From CAMBRF01 sp964404035 (GTDB lineage: Bacteria > Verrucomicrobiota > Kiritimatiellia > CAIKKV01 > CAITUY01), in assembly GCA_964404035.1 (NCBI GenBank), contig CAYOIT010000150.1, positions 1-11,306 of the forward strand: a stretch of 11,306 bases of DNA, in the 5' to 3' direction. Under the pieces are notes generated by a model that had not been told where the DNA came from, did not search any database, and saw only the letters and a list, made by a program, of their open reading frames with translations. Every line of letters begins with the position of its first letter. Position 1 is the stretch's first letter. Shown piece after piece: positions 6,461 through 11,306 of this stretch. The position numbers and the translations under genes were made by a program.

Positions 6461-6510
6461 GGGAGGGCGCGCATGTTGCGCGCCGCGGACGGCGACACGC
6501 CGTCCCTCCC
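6461..6510. repeat. 50-nt three-way-junction palindrome (REP-like or structured RNA)
   Basis: An outer stem GGGAGG (6461-6466) / CCTCCC (6505-6510) encloses two hairpins. The first is 6467-6472 with 6478-6483 (loop of about 5 nt), extendable by one pair. The second is GGACGGCG (6487-6494) with CGCCGTCC (6498-6505), loop ACA. One base at each junction is shared by alternative pairings. All helices are perfect. The element lies 69 bp before the parE start. Possible identities are a REP-type repeat, a structured RNA leader or a cruciform; the sequence alone cannot decide. The rest of 6309-6579 contains the promoter repeat, another hairpin and a candidate parE promoter, with no credible gene. Confidence 0.55.
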
Positions 6511-6530
6511 AGAAGAGGTTCCTCACTTTT

Positions 6531-6561
6531 TTGCTTCCTTCTCCCCTCAAATCGGTAGAAT
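6531..6561 (+). promoter_or_regulatory. Candidate promoter for parE-parC
   Basis: A good -10 box TAGAAT (6556-6561, 5 of 6) lies 18 nt before the parE ATG. The best -35 match is TTGCTT (6531-6536) with a long 19-bp spacer. Transcription would begin about 12 nt before the ATG. No Shine-Dalgarno sequence is visible in that short leader. Confidence 0.4.
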
Positions 6562-6579
6562 GCGCGGCTGTTTTCAACC

Positions 6580-8397
6580 ATGACAACTGCCCGCACACAC
6601 ACTTACGACGAGAGCAAGATCAAGACGTTGTCGTCGCTGGAGCATATTCGCAAACGGACGGGGATGTATATCGGCCGTGTCGGAGATGGAACCCATTACG
6701 ATGACGGTATTTACGTCCTGATCAAGGAAGTGGTCGATAACGCCATCGATGAGTTCATCATGGGCTTTGGGGACCGGGTGGTGGTCACGATCGAAGGCGC
6801 GCGGGTCACCGTGCGGGATTTCGGGCGCGGGATTCCGCTGGGCAAGGTGGTCGAGTGCGTGTCACGGATCAATACCGGCGCCAAGTACAACGACGAGGTG
6901 TTCCAGTTCAGCGTCGGCTTGAACGGCGTTGGAACCAAGGCGGTCAATGCCCTGTCGAAGCATTTTTCCGTGCAAAGCTTTCGCGGCGGCGAATCTGCCG
7001 GGGCCGAATTCAAGCAGGGCAAGCTGCTCAGGGAGTCCAAAGGCAAGGCGGAGGAACCGGACGGCACGCGGGTGACGTTCGAGCCGGACCCGGCGATCTT
7101 TGGCGGCGTGACGTATATGCCCGAACATCTCACGCGGCGGATGCAGCTTTATACCTTTCTGAATGCCGGCCTGAAGATCGAGATCAACGGCACGGTGTAC
7201 CAGTCCCAGAACGGTCTCATGGACCTGATCGTCGATGAGGTGGGCGATGAGGCGCTCTACCCGATTCTCCATCATCGATCCAAGATGATTGAACTGGCCT
7301 TCACCCATACCAACCGGTTCGACGAAACCTTCTTCTCTTTCGTCAATGGGCAGTTCACCAGCGACGGCGGTACGCATCTGAGCGCGTTTCGCGAAGGCCT
7401 GGTCAAGGCGTTCAACGAGTACTCCAAGGGCAAGTTTGAGGGGGATGACGTGCGGGAGGGCATGGCCGGCGCCGTGGCGATCCGGCTGAAGGATCCCGTG
7501 TTCGAGTCCCAGACCAAGAACAAGCTGGGCAACACGGAGTTGCGCAGCGATCTGGTTCAGCAGGTGCGTGAGATTGTGGTGGATTTGCTGCATCGCCATC
7601 CCAAGGCGGCGGAGAAGGCGCTCCTGAAGATGGAGGAGACCGTCAAACTGCGCAAGGAACTGCAGTCCATCAAGAAGATGGCGCGCGAGCGGTCCCGGGC
7701 CACCTCCATCCGCGTGCCCCAACTCAAGGACTGCAAGACGCACTACGACAAGAAGGCCGGCACCGGACTGGACTCCATGCTCTTTATCACCGAGGGGCAG
7801 TCTGCCGCAGGTTCCATTGTGAGCTGCCGCGCTGTCGCCACCCAGGCCATTTTCACCCTGCGCGGCAAGCCGCTGAATGTGTGCGATCTCAATCGCGACG
7901 TGATGTACAAGAACGAGGAACTCTACAACCTGATGCGCAGCCTGGATGTCGAGGAGTCGAGCGAGCGGTTGCGGTATAACAAGGTCATCCTGGCGACGGA
8001 TGCGGATGTGGACGGGCTGCACATCCGCAACCTGCTGCTCACGTTCTTCCTGCGGTTTTTCGAACCCATTGTGCATGAAGAACATGTGTTCATTCTGGAA
8101 ACGCCGCTATTCAGGGTGAGGAATACCAAGCGCACGCTGTATTGCTATTCGGAGCAGGAACGCGATGCGGCGATGAAGGACATCGGGCGCGCCTCCGAGG
8201 TGACACGCTTCAAGGGGCTGGGGGAGATTTCGCCGGGCGAATTCAAGAATTTCATCGGCGCGACCATGCGGCTGACGCCGGTTCAACTGGTCAACCGCCA
8301 TAGTGTGCCGGCGATCCTGAGTTTTTACATGGGGCGCAACACGCCCGAACGGCGCCGGTACATCATGGACAATCTGGTGGTGGAGGCCGGGACGTGA
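6580..8397 (+). CDS. parE: DNA topoisomerase IV subunit B (ParE; type IIA, GyrB-like)
   Basis: The ATPase/Toprim subunit of a type IIA topoisomerase; with ParC it decatenates daughter chromosomes. The 605-residue protein has the GHKL ATPase core EVVDNAIDEF (50-59; Glu50 as general base, Asn54), Asp80 before GRGIP (82-86), GLNGVGTKAVNALS (113-126) and QTKNKLGN (311-318, Lys313). The Toprim domain follows: EGQSAAG (405-411), LRGKPLNV (427-434) and DADVDGLHIR (474-483). RFKGLGEISP (543-552) lies near the C terminus. It lacks the large insertion of proteobacterial GyrB. Full-length similarity is closest, from memory, to Chlamydia and Bacteroidetes ParE-type proteins. Oddities: Gln407 where E. coli GyrB has Asp426, Arg428 for Lys447, and RTGMYIG (26-32) where RPGMYIG is usual. 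The stop overlaps the parC GTG start. ParE is preferred over GyrB because of the partner subunit, but these names blur in this clade. Confidence 0.93.
   Translation: MTTARTHTYDESKIKTLSSLEHIRKRTGMYIGRVGDGTHYDDGIYVLIKEVVDNAIDEFIMGFGDRVVVTIEGARVTVRDFGRGIPLGKVVECVSRINTGAKYNDEVFQFSVGLNGVGTKAVNALSKHFSVQSFRGGESAGAEFKQGKLLRESKGKAEEPDGTRVTFEPDPAIFGGVTYMPEHLTRRMQLYTFLNAGLKIEINGTVYQSQNGLMDLIVDEVGDEALYPILHHRSKMIELAFTHTNRFDETFFSFVNGQFTSDGGTHLSAFREGLVKAFNEYSKGKFEGDDVREGMAGAVAIRLKDPVFESQTKNKLGNTELRSDLVQQVREIVVDLLHRHPKAAEKALLKMEETVKLRKELQSIKKMARERSRATSIRVPQLKDCKTHYDKKAGTGLDSMLFITEGQSAAGSIVSCRAVATQAIFTLRGKPLNVCDLNRDVMYKNEELYNLMRSLDVEESSERLRYNKVILATDADVDGLHIRNLLLTFFLRFFEPIVHEEHVFILETPLFRVRNTKRTLYCYSEQERDAAMKDIGRASEVTRFKGLGEISPGEFKNFIGATMRLTPVQLVNRHSVPAILSFYMGRNTPERRRYIMDNLVVEAGT
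8382..8386 (+). promoter_or_regulatory. Ribosome binding site deciding the parC GTG start
   Basis: GGAGG lies 7 nt before the GTG at 8394, inside the last codons of parE. Together with the GTGA overlap it favours this start over the internal Met codons 38 and 50 of the reading frame. Confidence 0.65.
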
Positions 8398-10508
8398 GCA
8401 GCGAGGATGATGAGACCAGGGCTCCCGGAGTGGACGGGAAGGTGGATCTTCCCGATTCGCCGCCTTCGGGCGGGCAGCCGGAGCTCTTTGGCACCGACGA
8501 GCTCATGACGCCGGTTCCCGCGGCTGAATCGGCGGGACGGATGGTGACACGCGACATCAGCGAGGTGAGCGACGGTCCCTTGAAACGGCTGGTGGACAGC
8601 AACTTCATCCAGTACGCGTCCTACGTGATTCGTGATCGAGCCATTCCCAACGTCGATGACGGGCTCAAGCCGGTTCAACGCCGCATCCTTCATTCGCTCC
8701 ACGAGAACGATGATGGCAAGCTCATCAAGGTGGCCAACATCGCCGGGTACTGCATGCAGTTTCATCCCCACGGCAACGTCTCCATCGAGGATGCCCTGGT
8801 GACGCTGGTCAACAAGCGTTACCTGATCGAGGGGCAGGGGAATTTCGGCAATGTGCTCACCGGCGACCCGGCGGCGGCCGCCCGCTACATCGAATGCCGC
8901 CTCACACCGCTGGCGCGCGACGAGATCTTCAACGACGATCTCACCGACTTTGTGCCCACTTACGATGGCCGCAAGAACGAACCGGTCGTCCTGCCGGCCC
9001 GCATTCCGCTGCTGCTGATGCTGGGGGCGGAGGGGATCGCCGTGGGGATTGCCACGCGCATCCTGCCGCACAACTTCTCTGAACTGCTGGACGCGCAGGT
9101 GGCGATCCTTCAGAAGAAGGGCTTCGAGGCGCTTCCGGATTTTCCGCAGGGTGGGCTGATGGATGCGTCAGGGTATGACAACGGGAAAGGGTTCGTGCGC
9201 GTCCGTGCCCTCATCGAGACGCGCGATCCGCAGACGCTCGTGATCCGTGAAGTGCCGTTCGGGGCCACCACGGATTCGTTGATCGCCTCGATCGAAGACG
9301 CCGCGCGCCGGGGAAAGATCAAGCTGCGCAGCATCAGCGACTTCACGGCGGGGACGGTCGAAATCGAGATCCAACTCCAGGCGGAACAGGACCCGGCACG
9401 CGCCATGGAGGCGCTTTACGCGTTCACGCAGTGCGAGGTTCAGGTCGCCAGCCGGATCGTGGTCATCCGCGACAACAAGCCCGTGGAGATGGATATTGGC
9501 GAGGTGCTCCGGCACAATACGGACCGGCTCCTCGACCTGCTCAAGCGCAGGCTCAAGGTCCAGCAGCGGCAATTGACCGAAGACCTGCACCGTAAGACGC
9601 TCGCCCAGATCTTCGTTGAAAACCGGCTGTACAAACCGATCGAGACCTGCCGTTCGCACGAAGAGGTCGAGGCGGTTGTGCGGACCGGTCTGCAACCGTT
9701 CCTTCCCCAGCTCCAACGCGAGGTGAGCCGCGGCGACCTCGAGATGCTGCTGTCCATTCCCATCCGGCGCATCTCGCTGTTCGATGTCGAAAAGAACCAG
9801 CAGGAGATGGAGAAGATCCGGGTCGACCTGGCGGAATCGCGCGACAACCTCGCCAACCTAGTGTCGTATGCCGTCCGCTACCTGCGCAACGTGCAGAAGA
9901 AGCACGGTCCGGCGTTTCCGCGTCGAACGCAGATCGTGCGGTTCGAGGCCGTGGCGATGCGCGAACTGACCGCCTCCGAGCTCACCATCAGCCGGGAGGT
10001 CGAGAAGGGGTATCTGGGGTACAAGGTGAGCGGGACGCCGGTGCTGCAGTGTTCCTCGCTCGACAAGCTCCTGCTGGTATGGCGCGATGGTCGCTACAAA
10101 ATGATCGCCCCGCCCGAGAAGCTTTTCGTGGATGCCGACCTGATTCACTGCGCCATCCTGGACCGTGAAAAGGTGATGACGGTGGTCTACAACGAGGAGG
10201 GGTTCACCCGCATCCGGAAACTCGCCGGGGGAATGGTGACCAACCGCGAATACCGCTGCATTCCGAAGGGTGCTCAGATCCTGTTCTTTTCCGATGAAGA
10301 GGTGCCGGTCCTGTATGTTCAATACGAGGTGCCTGAAACGGCCGCCATCAAGCAGCAGGAATTCGATACGACGCGGTTGCCGGTTCGCGAGCGTGACGGC
10401 AAGCCCTCCCTCATGTCCTCAAAGAAGATTGCGTATATCGGGGCCGTCAAACCGAAGAAGTGGGACGATGCCCTGACCGGGCCCAAAGGCACGTACATGG
10501 ATTTCTGA
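8394..10508 (+). CDS. parC: DNA topoisomerase IV subunit A (ParC; type IIA, GyrA-like)
   Basis: The DNA breakage-reunion subunit that pairs with ParE. Canonical homology begins near residue 63 with LKRLVDSNFIQYASYVIRDR (63-82), then DGLKPVQRRIL (89-99), HPHG (124-127), EGQGNFG (146-152) and AARYIE (162-167), where Arg164-Tyr165 are the catalytic pair that attacks DNA. A coiled segment at ~375-500 forms the long arm. The C-terminal region (~538-645) shows only a few beta-pinwheel-like repeats and no GyrA box, which argues for ParC over GyrA; total length is 704 residues. Residues 1-62 form an extra acidic, Pro-rich tail before the conserved core. At the quinolone-pocket positions it reads HPHG-NVSIED, so Val129 replaces the Ser83 of E. 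coli GyrA and Asn128 replaces Asp82, while Asp133 matches Asp87. The GTG start overlaps the parE stop, giving coupled expression. It converges on the next gene with a 5-bp gap and no visible terminator. Confidence 0.94.
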   Translation: MSSEDDETRAPGVDGKVDLPDSPPSGGQPELFGTDELMTPVPAAESAGRMVTRDISEVSDGPLKRLVDSNFIQYASYVIRDRAIPNVDDGLKPVQRRILHSLHENDDGKLIKVANIAGYCMQFHPHGNVSIEDALVTLVNKRYLIEGQGNFGNVLTGDPAAAARYIECRLTPLARDEIFNDDLTDFVPTYDGRKNEPVVLPARIPLLLMLGAEGIAVGIATRILPHNFSELLDAQVAILQKKGFEALPDFPQGGLMDASGYDNGKGFVRVRALIETRDPQTLVIREVPFGATTDSLIASIEDAARRGKIKLRSISDFTAGTVEIEIQLQAEQDPARAMEALYAFTQCEVQVASRIVVIRDNKPVEMDIGEVLRHNTDRLLDLLKRRLKVQQRQLTEDLHRKTLAQIFVENRLYKPIETCRSHEEVEAVVRTGLQPFLPQLQREVSRGDLEMLLSIPIRRISLFDVEKNQQEMEKIRVDLAESRDNLANLVSYAVRYLRNVQKKHGPAFPRRTQIVRFEAVAMRELTASELTISREVEKGYLGYKVSGTPVLQCSSLDKLLLVWRDGRYKMIAPPEKLFVDADLIHCAILDREKVMTVVYNEEGFTRIRKLAGGMVTNREYRCIPKGAQILFFSDEEVPVLYVQYEVPETAAIKQQEFDTTRLPVRERDGKPSLMSSKKIAYIGAVKPKKWDDALTGPKGTYMDF

Positions 10509-10513
10509 GGACG

Positions 10514-11056
10514 CTACCGCACTACTTTGAGCACGTTCTTGAAGGCGGGATGCTCGGCGGTGCGCAGGAGTTCGAAGAGCACCATTTCCGCGCAGGCGAT
10601 CCTCGCTCCGGCGGCGCGCATCCGGTCGATGCCGATAGTCCGGTCGAAGGCTCGGCGGGAGGAAACGGCGTCGGCAACGACCTGCACTTCGAAGCTCCGG
10701 GAGAGGAGATCCGCGGCGGTCTGATAGACGCAGACGTGAGTCTCGATGCCGGCCAGAAGCACTTGCTGGCGGCCCAGGGCCTCGATGTTGTGCATGAACC
10801 GGGGCTCGCCGCAGCAACTGAAGGTCATCTTGTTAAGGACCGTCTGAGCCCCGCTCAGCAGGACGCGGATCTCGGGTGCGGTCTCGCCCATTCGCTCAGA
10901 GTTCTGTTCCAGCCACAGGATGGGGATGCCCAGGGCCTGCGTCCCCTTGATCAGTTTCTGGAGATTGGCCAGAAGCTCTTCCTTCTCCTGCATCACCTGC
11001 AGGAGCCGGCTCTGCACATCAATCACGACCAGGACGGCATTCTTTTCCGAGAGCAT
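10514..11056 (-). CDS. Isochorismatase-family cysteine hydrolase
   Basis: A small (180-residue) soluble hydrolase with the alpha/beta fold of the isochorismatase-like family, which includes YcaC, nicotinamidases and carbamoyl hydrolases. The family triad is visible: Asp13 in VVIDVQ (10-15), Lys76 in LNKMTFSC (74-81) and Cys109 in GIETHVCVYQTA (103-114), preceded by the cis-peptide-type segment at 103-105. LWLEQN (47-52) and VVADAVSSR (126-134) are also characteristic. It resembles the YcaC/ISOC-type subgroup more than the nicotinamidases, since no clear metal-binding His pair is seen. The substrate is unknown; the name does not imply siderophore synthesis, and no related pathway genes are nearby. 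A perfect GGAGGTGA ribosome site 4 nt before the ATG fixes the start. The gene is divergent from ychF and convergent with parC. Confidence 0.93.
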   Translation of the reverse strand: MLSEKNAVLVVIDVQSRLLQVMQEKEELLANLQKLIKGTQALGIPILWLEQNSERMGETAPEIRVLLSGAQTVLNKMTFSCCGEPRFMHNIEALGRQQVLLAGIETHVCVYQTAADLLSRSFEVQVVADAVSSRRAFDRTIGIDRMRAAGARIACAEMVLFELLRTAEHPAFKNVLKVVR

Positions 11057-11060
11057 GGAA

Positions 11061-11068
11061 TCACCTCC
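11061..11068 (-). promoter_or_regulatory. Strong ribosome binding site for the isochorismatase-family gene
   Basis: On the minus strand the sequence GGAGGTGA is a full 8-nt complement to the anti-Shine-Dalgarno end of 16S rRNA. The GGAGG core ends 7 nt before the ATG. It is the strongest such site in the window. Confidence 0.85.
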
Positions 11069-11079
11069 GAATTTGTCCT

Positions 11080-11108
11080 ATTCTATGCCGTCGTGGACCA
11101 GCCGTCCA
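11080..11108 (-). promoter_or_regulatory. Candidate promoter for the isochorismatase-family gene
   Basis: On the minus strand: -35 TGGACG (11108-11103, 4 of 6), 17-bp spacer, -10 TAGAAT (11085-11080, 5 of 6). The leader would be about 17 nt and would contain the ribosome site. Confidence 0.4.
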
Positions 11109-11110
11109 GA

Positions 11111-11126
11111 GTCAACACCAGTTGAC
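11111..11126. promoter_or_regulatory. Inverted repeat, possible operator between divergent genes
   Basis: GTCAAC (11111-11116) and GTTGAC (11121-11126) form a perfect dyad with a 4-bp centre. One arm overlaps the TTGACA box of the ychF promoter candidate; the other lies just upstream of the divergent -35 box. A regulator or a structural chance are both possible. Confidence 0.3.
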
Positions 11127-11149
11127 AGCGGGAGGATTGGGAGTAAAAG
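11122..11149 (+). promoter_or_regulatory. Candidate promoter for ychF
   Basis: A consensus -35 TTGACA (11122-11127), 16-bp spacer and -10 TAAAAG (11144-11149, 4 of 6) would start transcription about 35 nt before the ychF ATG. Confidence 0.45.
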
Positions 11150-11180
11150 GGACGGGATATTTGACTTCAATTTGAGGATG

Positions 11181-11185
11181 GAAGG
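11181..11185 (+). promoter_or_regulatory. Ribosome binding site for ychF
   Basis: GAAGG followed by a 5-nt T-run precedes the ATG at 11191. The spacing and match support this start, which also agrees with the usual MGxxxGIVGLPNVGKS start of YchF. Confidence 0.55.
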
Positions 11186-11190
11186 TTTTT

Positions 11191-11306
11191 ATGGGCTTAA
11201 GCATTGGCATTGTGGGGCTTCCCAATGTGGGGAAGTCGACGATTTTCAACGCGTTGACGCGCGCACAGAACGCGGAAAGCGCGAACTATCCTTTCTGCAC
11301 CATTGA
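11191..11306 (+). CDS. ychF: Redox-regulated ATPase YchF (Obg-like), 5' end only
   Basis: Only 38 full codons are present, and the gene runs off the window end. The visible sequence opens with MGLSIGIVGLPNVGKS and then reads TIFNALTRAQ. It continues to SANYPFCTI at the edge. This holds the P-loop GLPNVGKS (residues 9-16) and the NYPFCTI switch region that mark YchF/OLA1. The family binds ATP in preference to GTP and associates with ribosomes; it is linked to stress and translation quality control. The reading frame is too short and open-ended to appear as a complete ORF, but the match is near-verbatim to the family start. It is divergent from the isochorismatase-family gene, with 134 bp between the two starts. 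Confidence 0.93.
   Translation, partial: MGLSIGIVGLPNVGKSTIFNALTRAQNAESANYPFCTI

Noticed and set aside
6309..6579. CRISPR array or tRNA in the divergent intergenic region
   Set aside because: Hairpins are present, but there are no regularly spaced direct repeats. The three-way structure lacks tRNA features such as a T-loop or a CCA-type acceptor stem.
6163..6583. Two short plus-strand frames crossing the repeat before the DUF4173 gene
   Set aside because: They run over a promoter-like repeat and palindromes, with no family resemblance or ribosome site.
6862..8085. Long minus-strand open frame of 407 codons
   Set aside because: It is antisense to parE, whose motifs are complete. The translation is His/Leu/Gln-rich shadow sequence.
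8325..9071. Minus-strand frame of 248 codons antisense to parE/parC
   Set aside because: It overlaps the conserved parC core and has no recognisable domain.
10460..11125. Plus-strand frame of 221 codons opposite the isochorismatase-family gene
   Set aside because: The minus-strand gene has the catalytic triad and a perfect ribosome site. The plus frame reads as antisense shadow.
10920..11306. Plus-strand frame running to the window end across the ychF start
   Set aside because: It is in a different frame from the clear YchF P-loop sequence beginning at 11191.

Overview
The window is about 11.3 kb of GC-rich bacterial chromosome with dense, mostly housekeeping genes. Several features point to a Gram-negative bacterium of the PVC superphylum, perhaps Verrucomicrobiota or Kiritimatiellota. 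There is a lipoprotein with a lipobox, an OmpA/MotB-type peptidoglycan-binding domain, and a 605-residue ParE-type topoisomerase subunit whose sequence resembles the second GyrB-like set of Chlamydia and the ParE of Bacteroidetes. This placement is inferred from remembered family resemblance, not from a search.

Layout: (1) 42-1097 (+) encodes an ApbE-type FMN transferase lipoprotein, convergent with (2) a minus-strand pair. The pair is a ParA ATPase (3141-2269) followed, with an ATGA overlap, by an unusual protein (2272-1145). That protein fuses a ParB-like N-terminal region, one membrane helix and an OmpA/MotB-like peptidoglycan-binding domain. (3) Further upstream on the minus strand lies a second overlapping pair, a DUF4173-type polytopic membrane protein (6308-4623) followed by an MFS transporter (4626-3250). 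(4) A 271-bp divergent intergenic region (6309-6579) holds strong palindromes. (5) On the plus strand follow parE (6580-8397) and parC (8394-10508) of topoisomerase IV, with a GTGA overlap. (6) A minus-strand isochorismatase-family hydrolase (11056-10514) is convergent with parC. (7) The window ends in the first 38 codons of the YchF ATPase (11191 onward, +).

The most interesting element is the ParA plus ParB-OmpA pair. In canonical systems ParA is stimulated by ParB bound to parS DNA. Here the partner keeps the N-terminal ParA-contact motif and much of the ParB N-terminal domain. It has lost the helix-turn-helix and dimerisation domains and carries a membrane and cell-wall anchor instead. 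This suggests a ParA system that positions cargo or the nucleoid relative to the envelope.

A second notable point is a near-identical 39-bp sequence (36/39) just upstream of both minus-strand operons. Read on the minus strand it looks like a sigma-70-type promoter, CTGACT-N17-TATTAA. It may co-express the ParA pair and the DUF4173/MFS pair. Topoisomerase IV and a ParA system lying close together both relate to chromosome segregation, but nothing in the sequence shows direct coupling.
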